From: Prochlorococcus sp. AG-424-P23
GTDB lineage: Bacteria; Cyanobacteriota; Cyanobacteriia; PCC-6307; Cyanobiaceae
Assembly: GCA_003210135.1 (NCBI GenBank)
Contig: QCNK01000014.1
Location: forward strand, 1 to 43,825
Length of the DNA stretch: 43,825 nucleotides
Direction of reading: 5' to 3'
The notes beneath the pieces are model-generated. The model had not been told where the DNA came from. It did no database searches and saw only the letters and a program-made list of their open reading frames with translations. A program made the position numbers and the translations under genes. This document shows positions 1-9,987 of this stretch, in pieces; position 1 is the first letter of the stretch; each line of letters begins with the position of its first letter.

Positions 1-702
1 ATCAACGCATTTAATATCGTAAGAAATGATGAAACTATTGGCGTAGTTCTCTTTACAGGTGCGGGACCTGACAAGAAAGGCATTTATTCTTTTTGCTCTG
101 GAGGTGATCAGAGCGTAAGAGGTGAAAATGGATATAAAAATGATGAAGGGAAGCAGAGATTAAATGTACTTGAACTTCAAAGATTAATAAGGAGTTTGCC
201 TAAAGTAGTTATTGCCTTAGTCCCTGGTTTCGCAATTGGAGGAGGCCAGGTACTTCATTTAATTTGTGATCTAAGTATCGCTTCTGAAAATGCAACATTT
301 GGTCAAACAGGTCCCAGAGTTGGTAGTTTTGATGCGGGATTTGGATCTAGTTATTTGGCAAGACTTGTTGGTCAAAGAAAAGCAAAAGAAATTTGGTTTT
401 TATGTAGAAAATATAATTCAAAGGAAGCGCTAGAGATGGGCTTGATAAATGCAATTACAAAGATTGAAGAATTAGAAGCTGAGGGTGTAATCTGGGCAAG
501 AGAGATATTACGAAATAGTCCAACTGCTATTCGTATTCTTAAAGCTTCATTCAATGCGGAAAATGATGGGATTGCAGGTATTCAAGAATTATCTGGATAC
601 ACAACTCAATTATTTTATTCAACTGAAGAAGCCCAAGAAGGTAGAGATGCCTTTCTTGAAAAGCGTCCACCAGACTTCTCTGACTACAAGTGGACACCCT
701 AA
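1..702 (+). CDS. menB: 1,4-dihydroxy-2-naphthoyl-CoA synthase (5' end missing)
   Basis: Crotonase-fold enzyme that closes the second ring of the naphthoquinone in phylloquinone (vitamin K1) synthesis, the photosystem I quinone. The reading frame is open from base 1, so the N-terminus lies outside the window; the first ATG-like start inside (196, a TTG) is not the true start. Visible family marks are the CSGGDQ oxyanion-hole segment (about 100-120), [16 protein letters not shown] (about 226-273), and the MenB-typical tail [19 protein letters not shown]. The tail is what separates MenB from general enoyl-CoA hydratases. glgA follows 36 bp downstream on the same strand. Confidence 0.95.
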   Translation: MNAFNIVRNDETIGVVLFTGAGPDKKGIYSFCSGGDQSVRGENGYKNDEGKQRLNVLELQRLIRSLPKVVIALVPGFAIGGGQVLHLICDLSIASENATFGQTGPRVGSFDAGFGSSYLARLVGQRKAKEIWFLCRKYNSKEALEMGLINAITKIEELEAEGVIWAREILRNSPTAIRILKASFNAENDGIAGIQELSGYTTQLFYSTEEAQEGRDAFLEKRPPDFSDYKWTP

Positions 703-738
703 TTTATTTTTCAAAAGAACTTTATTAAATAATTATCA

Positions 739-2196
739 ATGAGAATTCTTCTTGCCGCTGCTGAATGTGCTCCAATGATCAAAGTTGGAGGTATGGGAGA
801 TGTGGTTGGTTCTTTACCTCCATCTTTGATAAAACTTGGTCACGATGTGAGGGTAATAATTCCAGGCTATGGGAAATTGTGGAGTCTTTTAGAGGTGTCG
901 AATGAACCAGTCCTTAGAGCAAATACAATGGGCACTGACTTCGCCGTATATGAAGCAAAACATCCCATTCATAATTATGTGATTTACTTAGTGGGGCATC
1001 CAACATTTGACTCTGACCAAATATACGGAGGAGAAAATGAGGACTGGCGCTTTACATTTTTTGCTAGTGCCACTGCAGAATTTGCATGGAATTGTTGGAA
1101 ACCTCAAGTTCTCCATTGCCATGATTGGCACACTGGAATGATTCCTGTTTGGATGCATCAGGATCCCGAAATTAGTACTGTCTTCACAATTCATAATCTA
1201 AAATACCAAGGCCCTTGGAGGTGGAAACTTGAAAAAATGACTTGGTGTCCTTGGTATATGCATGGAGATCACACAATGGCTGCGGCAATGTTGTACGCAG
1301 ATAGGGTTAATGCTGTTTCTCCGACTTATGCAGATGAGATTAAAACTCATGAATATGGGGAAAGTCTCGAAGGATTACTTAATTACATTTCAGGTAAATT
1401 AAGGGGGATTCTTAATGGAATAGATCTTGATGAATGGAATCCAGCCAAAGATCCAGTTTTACCTGCAAAATTCAGTATTAAGAATTTAGAAAATAGGCTA
1501 GAAAATAAAAAAATTCTGCAGAGAGAAATGGGTCTCGAAGTTAATTCTAAAAAATATCTTTTAGGTATGGTCAGTAGGTTAGTTGATCAGAAAGGGGTTG
1601 ACTTACTTTTACAAGTTTCAAGAAGACTATTAGCCTATACAGATTCTCAAATTGCTGTTTTAGGGACTGGAGATAGATATTTAGAGTCAGGATTATGGCA
1701 ACTTGCATTAGATTATCCTGGAAGATTCTCAGTATTTCTTACCTATGATGATTCTTTATCAAGGCTTATATATGGTGGCTCAGATGCATTTTTAATGCCA
1801 AGTAGATTTGAACCTTGTGGGATCAGTCAACTCCTCGCTATGAGATATGGCTCTATTCCAATAGTGAGGCGAGTTGGAGGTTTAGTTGATACAGTTTTAC
1901 CTCATGACCCAGAAAATAATATTGGCACAGGTTTTTGCTTCGATCGCTTTGAACCTATAGATTTCTATACATCTTTAGTAAGGTCATGGGAAGCATTTAG
2001 GCATAAAGATAGTTGGGAATTACTGCAAAAAAGAGCCATGAGCCAAGAGTTTAGTTGGCAAAGATCGGCTCGTGAATACGAAGTTATGTATAAGGATGTT
2101 TGCGGAATAAAAGAACCATCGCCAGATGTTGCTGAAGTTGAAAAATTTTCTTATGGACAATCAGCTGATCCATCTTTAAAAAAAAGTATGACTTAA
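739..2196 (+). CDS. glgA: Glycogen synthase (ADP-glucose-dependent)
   Basis: GT5 glycosyltransferase that transfers glucose from ADP-glucose to the growing alpha-1,4-glucan; it makes the storage glycogen of cyanobacteria. The 485-residue protein starts with the family signature [10 protein letters not shown] at residues 15-24 (ADP-glucose binding). It ends with the second-domain motif [24 protein letters not shown], which holds the catalytic glutamate. Length fits bacterial GlgA. The ATG at 739 follows an AT-rich gap after menB; murF starts 7 bp after its stop, so the three genes are probably cotranscribed. Confidence 0.96.
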   Translation: MRILLAAAECAPMIKVGGMGDVVGSLPPSLIKLGHDVRVIIPGYGKLWSLLEVSNEPVLRANTMGTDFAVYEAKHPIHNYVIYLVGHPTFDSDQIYGGENEDWRFTFFASATAEFAWNCWKPQVLHCHDWHTGMIPVWMHQDPEISTVFTIHNLKYQGPWRWKLEKMTWCPWYMHGDHTMAAAMLYADRVNAVSPTYADEIKTHEYGESLEGLLNYISGKLRGILNGIDLDEWNPAKDPVLPAKFSIKNLENRLENKKILQREMGLEVNSKKYLLGMVSRLVDQKGVDLLLQVSRRLLAYTDSQIAVLGTGDRYLESGLWQLALDYPGRFSVFLTYDDSLSRLIYGGSDAFLMPSRFEPCGISQLLAMRYGSIPIVRRVGGLVDTVLPHDPENNIGTGFCFDRFEPIDFYTSLVRSWEAFRHKDSWELLQKRAMSQEFSWQRSAREYEVMYKDVCGIKEPSPDVAEVEKFSYGQSADPSLKKSMT

Positions 2197-2203
2197 TTTT
2201 TTA

Positions 2204-3577
2204 ATGGAATTCTCTTTATCAGAAATAAATGATGTTTTAGGGGATATTAAAAATCTGACCGAGGGGAAAAGAGATCTTTTAAATTTTAAAAATATAAGTA
2301 TTGATAGTAGAACTTTATTAAAAAATGAACTTTTTATAGCCATCAAAGGTAAAAATTTTGACGGACATAGTTTTCTTTCAGAGGTCTTAAATAAAGGAGT
2401 TAAATCTGTTGTAGTTAAAAAAGGGATGCAGAGATTGCTTCCCAGTGATTTTCCTTATTGGGTTGTAAATGACACAACAGAGGCATTTCAAAAATTAGCA
2501 TTGCTAAAAAGAAAAAAATTAAATATTCCTATTGTTGCAATAACTGGCTCTGTGGGTAAAACAACTACAAAAGAAATGATTGGTGGAGTTTTAAATAAAC
2601 TTGGAAGAATTAAATTATCTCATGCAAATTTCAATAATGAGATTGGAGTTGGTCTTACTATTCTCTCTACAGATATAGAAGATAAAGTTTTAGTTCTTGA
2701 GATGGGGATGAGAGGTCTTGGACAGATTGAGAATTTATCTAAATATAGTGAACCAGATATTGCAGTTATTACTAACATTGGTACAGCTCATATTGGATTA
2801 TTAGGCTCAAAAGAAAATATTACTCATGCAAAATGTGAAATAAGTAAGTTCTTAAATCCAAAAGGAGTTGTAATAATTCCAGCAAATGATCCATTCCTAG
2901 AAGAAACTTTAAAAGAATTTTGGAAAGGTAGAGTAATAAAAGTAAAACTATTAAATATAGAAAATCAAAAGGAGAGTTTTAAGAAAGATGATAATTTGCG
3001 AGGGTTTTATAATCCTTCGAATAAAACAATCTTAATTGAAGAAAATACCTTTGAAATTTCATTTGAGGGATTTCACAATGCTTCGAATTTCTTATTTGCT
3101 TATGCAGTTGCTAAAGAGCTAGGCATTGATTTTGCAAGTTTTAATAAATTTGATTTTGTAAGTTTAGATGGAAGGAATAAAATTCTTAAATCAGTAAAAA
3201 CAACAATATATGATGAATCATATAATGCTTCGCCAGAGTCAGTAAAAGCATGTATTAAGATCCTCCTTGATAAACCGAGAAATAAATTTTTCATATTTGG
3301 AAGCATGAAAGAATTGGGAAAAGAATCTGAAAAATATCACAGAGAAATATTCAACTTAATAAATAATTCAGATATAGAAAAGTGTTTATTTATTTGCGAT
3401 AAAGAAAATGAAAAAATTTACACCAATTATCTAAAAGACAAGAAAAAATTCTTAGTTTTAAACAATATTAAAGATGTACCTAAAGAGATAAACAAATCTA
3501 CAAAAAAAGGTGATTCTATTCTTATAAAAGGGAGCAGATGTTGGCAACTTGAAAAAATTATTGAATTAATTAACTAG
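2204..3577 (+). CDS. murF: UDP-N-acetylmuramoyl-tripeptide--D-alanyl-D-alanine ligase
   Basis: Cytoplasmic Mur ligase that adds D-Ala-D-Ala to UDP-MurNAc-tripeptide, the last soluble step of peptidoglycan precursor synthesis. The N-terminal substrate-binding domain (about 1-105) carries SIDSRTLLKNELFIAIKG. The ATP loop TGSVGKTT is at residues 114-121, followed by NFNNEIGVGLTIL and the MurF-type EMGMRGLGQI. A C-terminal Rossmann-like domain contains DESYNASPESV. Length (457) is normal. The stop is 1 bp from the stop of the convergent glmU, with no terminator between them. Confidence 0.95.
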   Translation: MEFSLSEINDVLGDIKNLTEGKRDLLNFKNISIDSRTLLKNELFIAIKGKNFDGHSFLSEVLNKGVKSVVVKKGMQRLLPSDFPYWVVNDTTEAFQKLALLKRKKLNIPIVAITGSVGKTTTKEMIGGVLNKLGRIKLSHANFNNEIGVGLTILSTDIEDKVLVLEMGMRGLGQIENLSKYSEPDIAVITNIGTAHIGLLGSKENITHAKCEISKFLNPKGVVIIPANDPFLEETLKEFWKGRVIKVKLLNIENQKESFKKDDNLRGFYNPSNKTILIEENTFEISFEGFHNASNFLFAYAVAKELGIDFASFNKFDFVSLDGRNKILKSVKTTIYDESYNASPESVKACIKILLDKPRNKFFIFGSMKELGKESEKYHREIFNLINNSDIEKCLFICDKENEKIYTNYLKDKKKFLVLNNIKDVPKEINKSTKKGDSILIKGSRCWQLEKIIELIN

Positions 3578-3578
3578 A

Positions 3579-4928
3579 TCAGGTTTTCTTTTTTTTCCAA
3601 TTCTCTATATTTACTTGCTTAGTTCTTGAGATTGCTAATGAATTATCTTTAGAGTCTTTTGTGATCACTGAACCCGCACCTGTTGTTACTGATTCCCCTA
3701 GATTTATTGGCGCTACAAAAACTGTGTTTGCTCCAATACTGGAATTTCTACCAATTTTTGTTTGATGTTTTTTCTGTCCATCAAAATTTGCAGTAATAGT
3801 GCCTGCTCCAATATTTGTTGATCTTCCAATAATAGAATCACCAATATAACTGAGATGGTTTACTTTAGATTCTTCCTCTAGTTGACTATTTTTGATTTCA
3901 ACAAAATTACCTATTTTGCTATATGAAGATATTTTGGAATTAGGTCTTATATGACTATAAGGGCCAATTTTTATATGATCCATTATCTGAGAATCATAAA
4001 CAGTAGAGTTTGAAATTTCACATTGTAATCCCACATTGGAACTCTCAATAAAAGTATTTGGACCGATAATGCAATGACTATTTATTTTGGTATTTCCTCT
4101 TATATGTGTATTAGCCTCTATGATTACGTCCTTACCAATTTCAGCTTCTTCACTAATTGAACAACTTGCTTTATTTATAAAAGTTACACCATTAAGCATA
4201 TGCTTTTCTTTAATTGAATTCTGAATCCATTCCTCGCACTCTGATAGTTGAATTCTGTTATTAATTCCTTGAAGCTCTCCATTATCCTCTACCTCGAGAC
4301 TTAAGGAATTTTTTAGCAAAGAGATTGTATCAGTTAAGTAAATCTCTTTTTGATTATTATTGCTTTGCAAGGCATTAATTATTTCTGACAAGTTACCCCA
4401 GTTAAAACAGTAAACACCTGCATTTATTAATTGATTTTCTCTTTCTAATTCATTGCAATCTTTTTCTTCAACAATTCTCTCTATGAAATCTCCCTTCAAA
4501 AAAACTCTGCCATATCCATGAGGATTCGTTTTCTTTGTAGTAATTAAAGAAACTTCAGCATTTTTTGAATCGTGTAAATTCAGAAGTCTCTTTAGAGTAG
4601 TAGGCCTAATGAGTGGCACATCACCGTTAAGTACCAAAAGTTTTCCTTTATGTTTTTTTACTTCTCTACAAAGAACCTGGATAGCATGACCGGTTCCTAA
4701 TTGAGTTTCTTGAACAACAACTTGGATTTTTTTATCGTTAGGGATTGACTTTTGTACTTCTTTTGATTTGTGTCCAGTAATTACGAAAATTTTATCAGGC
4801 TTTAATTCGACACATGAATCAATAACTCTTTGTAGAAGACTTTTGCCAGAAATTTTATGTAAAACTTTTGGAAATGAGCTTTCCATCCTAGTGCCCTTTC
4901 CTGCCGCTAATATCGCAACACTTAACAT
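3579..4928 (-). CDS. glmU: Bifunctional UDP-GlcNAc pyrophosphorylase / GlcN-1-P acetyltransferase
   Basis: Makes UDP-GlcNAc for peptidoglycan and LPS. The N-terminal uridyltransferase half has LAAGKGTRM near residues 7-15 and [10 protein letters not shown]. The C-terminal half (about 250-440) is a left-handed beta-helix of hexapeptide repeats with the acetyltransferase residues, including [11 protein letters not shown] and [13 protein letters not shown]. At 449 residues it matches the family. It is the last gene of a minus-strand run aroA - methyltransferase - glmU (gaps 12 and 25 bp). Confidence 0.96.
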   Translation of the reverse strand: MLSVAILAAGKGTRMESSFPKVLHKISGKSLLQRVIDSCVELKPDKIFVITGHKSKEVQKSIPNDKKIQVVVQETQLGTGHAIQVLCREVKKHKGKLLVLNGDVPLIRPTTLKRLLNLHDSKNAEVSLITTKKTNPHGYGRVFLKGDFIERIVEEKDCNELERENQLINAGVYCFNWGNLSEIINALQSNNNQKEIYLTDTISLLKNSLSLEVEDNGELQGINNRIQLSECEEWIQNSIKEKHMLNGVTFINKASCSISEEAEIGKDVIIEANTHIRGNTKINSHCIIGPNTFIESSNVGLQCEISNSTVYDSQIMDHIKIGPYSHIRPNSKISSYSKIGNFVEIKNSQLEEESKVNHLSYIGDSIIGRSTNIGAGTITANFDGQKKHQTKIGRNSSIGANTVFVAPINLGESVTTGAGSVITKDSKDNSLAISRTKQVNIENWKKKKT

Positions 4929-4953
4929 GTTTATTTAAAATCCTAATTTAAAT

Positions 4954-5859
4954 CTAACTCTTAACGGATAACTTCGTCATTCCCCACTTCTCTCTCCATT
5001 TATTTGTAGATAATAGATTTGAGGATAATTGCTCATCTAATCTTCTTCTGATTATGTCGTCTTTACTTGAGTTCAAATCTTGATCTCTATAAGGAATACT
5101 AGCTTTAGTTAAGAGATGTTCTTCCTCCATTAAAGATAACTTTTCAAAATTGAAATTAGGTTTCAATTTATTATTATCAAATTTTGATATTGCGATAGTT
5201 CCCTGACTCCAAAAAGTTCTGTTTTTAAAACTTGGCTTAATAGTAAAAATTTCTAATCCAAGATTTCTTAGGGTTTTTCTTACTGCTGCTGATGAAGAAT
5301 AAGTTATTAAATAACCCTGAGGCTTAAGATTTTCTATTACTTTGGATAAAAATTCAATTGTCCATAATTGTGGGCATTTTTGGGGAGAAAAACCATCTAA
5401 ATAAATCAGATCAAATTTAATACATGAAGGAATAATGTTGATTTTTTCTCTAGCATCACCCCATAAAATACTGCATTTAAAAAAATGATCCTCAAAGTAA
5501 TCTTTTCGATAAAGTGATTCAAATATTTTTTTGACTTTTGTATCCCATAATTTAAGAAAAGATTCATTTCTAAGCGAATATTCAAGAGGCTTTTTATCAA
5601 TCTCCAATGCATACAAATTTAAATATGATTTTTGTTTAATTAATTCATTCAATAAAGAAGCGGAATTGTATCCTAAACCAAAACATATATCCAAAACATT
5701 GAGAGATTTGCCCTTAAATCTTTGCAAATTAGAAGAAGCTGTAAACTTTGACTTTGTTTCCTCCAATGCGCCCAATAAACTATGGAAGTTCTCTTGAAAA
5801 AACTCACTTCTTAAAGAGTAACTACCATCTTTAGTTAAAACTTCTATTAATTCAGACAA
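4954..5859 (-). CDS. Stand-alone MnmC-type tRNA U34 methyltransferase (DUF752)
   Basis: SAM-dependent methyltransferase resembling the methyltransferase half of MnmC, which converts nm5(s2)U34 to mnm5(s2)U34 in the tRNA wobble position. Seen in the sequence: the SAM-binding segment NVLDICFGLGYNSASLL near residues 54-70, and the family block LIYLDGFSPQKCPQLWT followed by ITYSSSAAVRKTLRNLGL. No FAD-dependent oxidoreductase half follows, and the 301-residue protein ends soon after the fold. Family knowledge: such stand-alone forms are often called MnmD or MnmC2. Its place between aroA and glmU says nothing about function. Confidence 0.8.
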   Translation of the reverse strand: MSELIEVLTKDGSYSLRSEFFQENFHSLLGALEETKSKFTASSNLQRFKGKSLNVLDICFGLGYNSASLLNELIKQKSYLNLYALEIDKKPLEYSLRNESFLKLWDTKVKKIFESLYRKDYFEDHFFKCSILWGDAREKINIIPSCIKFDLIYLDGFSPQKCPQLWTIEFLSKVIENLKPQGYLITYSSSAAVRKTLRNLGLEIFTIKPSFKNRTFWSQGTIAISKFDNNKLKPNFNFEKLSLMEEEHLLTKASIPYRDQDLNSSKDDIIRRRLDEQLSSNLLSTNKWREKWGMTKLSVKS

Positions 5860-5871
5860 AAACTTTTTAGG

Positions 5872-7182
5872 CTAGTTAGCTAGTTTGGCTAGCTCTTCCC
5901 AAAAAGTGGGATACGAGACGCTAGCTGCATCTGCTCCCATGATTTTTGAGTTACCTTTGGCAAGAAGTGAAGCAATAGCAAGACTCATTGCTACTCGATG
6001 ATCTGTCTCACTATCTACCTCCGCAGAATGAAATTTTGATTGCCCATTAATAATTAACCCATCCTCTTTTTCTGTTATTTCAGCGCCGAATTTTTGTAAC
6101 TGTCGTGCCATGACTTTTAATCGATCTGTCTCCTTAACTCTTAATTCTTGCGCATCCTTAATTTCAGAAACTCCATCACAAAAACAAGCAGCCACAGTAA
6201 GGATAGGAATTTCATCTATAAGTTTTGGGAGAATATCTCCTTCAATAGTGAATGATCTTAGATTATTTGAAGTCTTTACTTTAATAGATCCAATAGGTTC
6301 CCCTGCAATAGTCGATTTATCTAAAATCTCATAATTGCACCCCATTGAATCCATCACATTCAAAATTCCTGTTCTCGTGGGATTTAATCCGACATTCTGA
6401 ATTAAAACCTCTGAATTTGGAACAATAGATGCAGCAATCATCCAAAATGAAGCAGAGCTTATGTCTCCAGGAATCAATATTCTCTGGCCAATTAAGTTGC
6501 CCCCTGACTTGATAACTACATTCCTTCCTAATTCTCCTCTGATACTGATGTCTGCTCCAAATGCTTTTAACATTCTTTCAGTATGGTCTCTTGATGATGC
6601 TGGTTCAATAACGGAAGTAGTTCCAGAAGCCTTGAGGCCTGCCAATAATATTGCCGATTTCACTTGAGCACTTGCTACTGGAGTCCCAATAACACATCCC
6701 TTAAGTTTTTTTCCGTTAATTGAGATTGGAGCTTTGTTCCCTTTCTCTCTACCAAAAATTTTGCCACCCATCAAAGATAACGGTTTGCCAACTCTCCTCA
6801 TTGGCCTTTCGTTAAGAGAATCGTCCCCGGTTAAGATGAAATTCTTACCTTCTTGTGCGGATAATAAACCCATTAATAATCTCATAGTGGTTCCTGAATT
6901 TCCACAATTGAGAATTTCTTTTGGCTCTTTTAATCCATCAAGACCAATCCCTGAAATAGTAAAAGGCTGATCTTTTATTATTTTGGGAATATTTACACCT
7001 AATTTCCTAAGACAATCAGCAGTTGAAAGTGGATCTTCAGAATATAAAAACCCCTCGATAATCGTCTCACCCTTAGCAATACTGCCTATTATTAAAGCTC
7101 TATGAGATATAGATTTATCTCCAGGTACTTTTACTTTTCCTTTTAAATTAACTCCACCTTTTATTGTGCGGATATTATTCAT
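5872..7182 (-). CDS. aroA: 3-phosphoshikimate 1-carboxyvinyltransferase (EPSP synthase)
   Basis: Shikimate-pathway enzyme that joins PEP to shikimate-3-phosphate on the way to chorismate, which also feeds phylloquinone synthesis. Motifs: [16 protein letters not shown] near the N-terminus, [27 protein letters not shown], and [11 protein letters not shown] place the start at the ATG at 7182 ([10 protein letters not shown]), giving 436 residues. The frame remains open to an ATG at 7221, which would add 13 residues with no family similarity. First gene of the minus-strand aroA-mnmD-glmU run and divergent from comB. Confidence 0.94.
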   Translation of the reverse strand: MNNIRTIKGGVNLKGKVKVPGDKSISHRALIIGSIAKGETIIEGFLYSEDPLSTADCLRKLGVNIPKIIKDQPFTISGIGLDGLKEPKEILNCGNSGTTMRLLMGLLSAQEGKNFILTGDDSLNERPMRRVGKPLSLMGGKIFGREKGNKAPISINGKKLKGCVIGTPVASAQVKSAILLAGLKASGTTSVIEPASSRDHTERMLKAFGADISIRGELGRNVVIKSGGNLIGQRILIPGDISSASFWMIAASIVPNSEVLIQNVGLNPTRTGILNVMDSMGCNYEILDKSTIAGEPIGSIKVKTSNNLRSFTIEGDILPKLIDEIPILTVAACFCDGVSEIKDAQELRVKETDRLKVMARQLQKFGAEITEKEDGLIINGQSKFHSAEVDSETDHRVAMSLAIASLLAKGNSKIMGADAASVSYPTFWEELAKLAN

Positions 7183-7312
7183 TTTCAAATTAAATACTTG
7201 ATAAGATTTCTGTAAAAACAAATTATCTATATATTATCAATAAGTTTGTTTTTAAAAAAAAATAATCAAATTAAGTAACTGTTTTCTATAATAGAACTAG
7301 AAAAAGGTTTAA

Positions 7313-8044
7313 ATTATTAATCTTACTTATTATCACGTTGCAAAGGATGTTCCCGAAATAAGTCCAGAGATTGCAGTAGTCATTGATGTTTTAAGAGCTA
7401 CAACCACAATTTCTTGGGCTTTAAAAAATGGAGCTGATTCAATACAAGTTTTTGCAGATTTAGATTTATTAAAAGAATCTGCAATTAAGTGGCAAACTGA
7501 AAAGAGACTAATGCTTGGAGAGAGAGGCGGCAAGAAAATTGAAGGCTTTGATTTAGGAAATTCTCCTTTATCAGTTACAAAAAAAGTTGTTAATGGTAAA
7601 AGACTATTTATGAGTACCACTAATGGGACTAAATCATTGCAAAAAGTTCAAAATGCTAAGCATTTATTTGCTATGAGTCTCCCAAATAGGAAAGCAGTTG
7701 CCGAAAAAATTATTTCATTAAAAAGTCAAAATGTTTTAATTCTTGGGAGTGGTTGGGAAGGCTCTTATTCACTTGAGGATTCTTTAGCTGCTGGTGCTTT
7801 GGCCTCATACCTAAAACAGTACTATGATTCCGAAATTAATATTCTGAATGACGAATTACAAGCTGCGTTGGCACTTTGGGACTTTTGGAAAAATGATATT
7901 TTGAAATGTTTAAAAACAGCAACCCATGGCAAAAGATTGACAAGTCTTGGAGATTATGAGGATGATTTTAAATGTTGTTCTGAACTTGATTGCTTAGATA
8001 TTGTTCCAGCTCAAGTTGAAAGAGGTGTGATTCGTGCCTCATGA
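7313..8044 (+). CDS. comB: Probable 2-phosphosulfolactate phosphatase, non-canonical ATT start
   Basis: ComB-family phosphatase that converts 2-phosphosulfolactate to sulfolactate; known from methanogen coenzyme M synthesis and widespread in cyanobacteria, where its role is unsettled. The conserved N-terminus YYHVAKDVPEISPEIAVVID followed by VLRATTTISWALKNGA is encoded from 7325 onward. That frame opens after the TAA at 7310-7312 and has no ATG, GTG or TTG before 7511. AAAAAGG at 7301-7307 is a plausible ribosome site for ATT at 7313 (or 7316), giving 243 residues. Starting at 7511 would remove the most conserved block. The nitrilase-family gene follows after 30 bp. Confidence 0.82.
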   Translation: MINLTYYHVAKDVPEISPEIAVVIDVLRATTTISWALKNGADSIQVFADLDLLKESAIKWQTEKRLMLGERGGKKIEGFDLGNSPLSVTKKVVNGKRLFMSTTNGTKSLQKVQNAKHLFAMSLPNRKAVAEKIISLKSQNVLILGSGWEGSYSLEDSLAAGALASYLKQYYDSEINILNDELQAALALWDFWKNDILKCLKTATHGKRLTSLGDYEDDFKCCSELDCLDIVPAQVERGVIRAS

Positions 8045-8074
8045 TTTACGAATTGGTTCACTAGGAGTTAAGTT

Positions 8075-8902
8075 TTGACTGATTTTTTGGTAGCTGCATT
8101 GCAAATTACGAGTACTTCAAATGTTGAAGCAAATTTTGTCGAAGCAGAAGAACAGATTGAATTAGCTGCAAGAAGAGGCGCTGAATTAATAGGATTGCCT
8201 GAGAATTTTGCTTTTTTAGGAGAGGATAATGAAAAACTTAGATTAGCTTCTGAATTGTCAGTGAAATGCGCAAATTTCCTTAAAACCATGTCACAAAGAT
8301 ATCAAGTATTTCTTTTGGGAGGGGGTTATCCTGTTCCTGCAGGAGATGATAGTCATACTTTTAATAGGTCAGCACTATTTGGGAAGGATGGGCAGATTTT
8401 GGCAAAATACGACAAAATCCATTTATTTGATGTTGATTTGCCAGATGGCAATTTATATAAAGAATCATCTACTATTTTATCAGGGGAGGAGTATCCACCT
8501 GTTGTAGATATCCCAGGTTTATGTAAAGTAGGGTTATCGATTTGTTATGACGTTAGATTCCCTGAACTTTACAGATATTTGTCCTCTAATGGTGCAGAGC
8601 TAATTATGATTCCCGCAGCTTTTACAGCATTTACGGGAAAAGATCATTGGCAAATTCTATTACAAGCAAGAGCGATTGAGAATACAGCATATGTAGTTGC
8701 TCCCGCTCAAACTGGTATTCATTATGGGATAAGGCAAAGTCATGGCCATGCAATGGTAATTGACCCATGGGGTACAGTTTTGTCTGATGCAGGAAAAACT
8801 CAGGGAGCTGCCATTGCTCCAGCTGATAAAAAACGAGTACAGAAAATCAGAGAGCAGATGCCAAGTCTTAAACATAGAAAAAACAAATTGTTTTCAAACT
8901 AA
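8075..8902 (+). CDS. Nitrilase-superfamily amidohydrolase (Nit1/Nit2-like)
   Basis: Carbon-nitrogen hydrolase with the full Glu-Lys-Cys triad: Glu in GLPENFAFLG, Lys in KYDKIHLFDVD, and the nucleophile Cys in LSICYDVRFPELYR. This arrangement and the sequence around RQSHGHAMVIDPWG resemble the Nit branch, whose characterised members hydrolyse deaminated glutathione. That substrate is inferred from the family. The TTG start at 8075 is supported by AGGAG at 8063-8067. The stop overlaps the amidase start by one base (TAATG), so the two are translationally coupled. Confidence 0.88.
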   Translation: MTDFLVAALQITSTSNVEANFVEAEEQIELAARRGAELIGLPENFAFLGEDNEKLRLASELSVKCANFLKTMSQRYQVFLLGGGYPVPAGDDSHTFNRSALFGKDGQILAKYDKIHLFDVDLPDGNLYKESSTILSGEEYPPVVDIPGLCKVGLSICYDVRFPELYRYLSSNGAELIMIPAAFTAFTGKDHWQILLQARAIENTAYVVAPAQTGIHYGIRQSHGHAMVIDPWGTVLSDAGKTQGAAIAPADKKRVQKIREQMPSLKHRKNKLFSN

Positions 8903-9987
8903 TGAAAGAGTTTCTGGATAATAAACTTTTTCGTTACTTATCTTTTTTTTTATTTTTAAATTCAGCAGTCCTACCAGTTTATTCTTCAAGTGCTTTAGCT
9001 GCATGGGCGATAAAAACTAACGGGGATTTGGAATTAAGAACTAAATCAAATACAAATTTAGAAGCATATTTTCAGAAGGGTAATCAAATATATGGAGATA
9101 GATTCTGGGTAGATTTCCCCGGGGAATTAAAAAATCCTAGAAAGATAAAAGGTAATGGCCCAATAAAAGAAATTAGATTAGGTAAGCCAAACAAGGGTAA
9201 AACAAGACTAGTAGTTGAATTTAAGGAAGAAACTTATTTGAGACCTTTGACTTGGCGAATGGTGGGAGTAGATGAAAATAGATGGAAAATAAAACTTTTT
9301 AACCCAAAAAATAAATTTAAGAAGATTGGTGAAGGTTTAGTTGATAAGAGAAGACAAAATGTCAGGGCTAATCAAAAATCAATTAATAAGAAGAAGAGTA
9401 ATTATGATTACTTGAAGTTACCAGAAGTAAAACAAAATAAATTTTTAGTTGTTATCGATCCAGGGCATGGAGGTCCTGATCCGGGAGCAATAGGTATTGG
9501 TGGTATTAGGGAAACAGATGTAGTATTAGAAGTTTCCAAAATAGTAAAAGATTTACTTTCTGAAAAAGGTGTCAAAGTAGTATTAACTAGAAAAAATGAA
9601 GTTGATTTAGATTTACCTCCAAGAGTTTCTTTCGCTAACAATACGGATGCAGATATCTTTGTAAGTATTCATGCAAATGCCTCAAGGGGGAAAAGAAGGG
9701 ATATTAATGGTTTGGAAACCTTTTACTATAGGGGTTGGAGAGGTAGATTACTCGCCAAAAGAATTCAACAGCAAATTCTAAGAGTTTCCCCAGGAAGTCC
9801 TGATCGAGGAGTAAAACAAGGTAGATTTTACGTAATTAAAAATACTAAGATGCCAGCAGTTCTTGTGGAAGTTGGGTTTTTAACGGGAAGATTAGATGCA
9901 AGAAGATTAGAAAAAACAACGCATCGTAAAAGATTAGCTTATGCAATTGCAAAAGGTATCCTTGAATATCTAGATAAAGTAGGTTGA
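8902..9987 (+). CDS. N-acetylmuramoyl-L-alanine amidase with AMIN domain
   Basis: Periplasmic cell-wall hydrolase that cuts the MurNAc-L-Ala bond. An N-terminal hydrophobic signal segment (about 10-33, ending SSALAAWA) is followed by an AMIN localisation domain (about 35-135) and a basic linker. The amidase_3 domain (about 180-360) shows all zinc and catalytic positions: VVIDPGHGG, GIRETDVVLEV, SIHANAS and VLVEVGFLTGRLD. This is the AmiC architecture, probably working in daughter-cell separation. The last four bases (TTGA) overlap the murI start. Confidence 0.93.
   Translation: MKEFLDNKLFRYLSFFLFLNSAVLPVYSSSALAAWAIKTNGDLELRTKSNTNLEAYFQKGNQIYGDRFWVDFPGELKNPRKIKGNGPIKEIRLGKPNKGKTRLVVEFKEETYLRPLTWRMVGVDENRWKIKLFNPKNKFKKIGEGLVDKRRQNVRANQKSINKKKSNYDYLKLPEVKQNKFLVVIDPGHGGPDPGAIGIGGIRETDVVLEVSKIVKDLLSEKGVKVVLTRKNEVDLDLPPRVSFANNTDADIFVSIHANASRGKRRDINGLETFYYRGWRGRLLAKRIQQQILRVSPGSPDRGVKQGRFYVIKNTKMPAVLVEVGFLTGRLDARRLEKTTHRKRLAYAIAKGILEYLDKVG

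Noticed and set aside
6899-6907. ATTTCCACA as another DnaA box
   Set aside because: A single one-mismatch match inside the aroA coding region, expected by chance.
7511-8044. A shorter comB starting at the first standard start codon (ATG 7511)
   Set aside because: This would drop the conserved YYHV and VLRATTT blocks that are plainly encoded upstream in the same frame.
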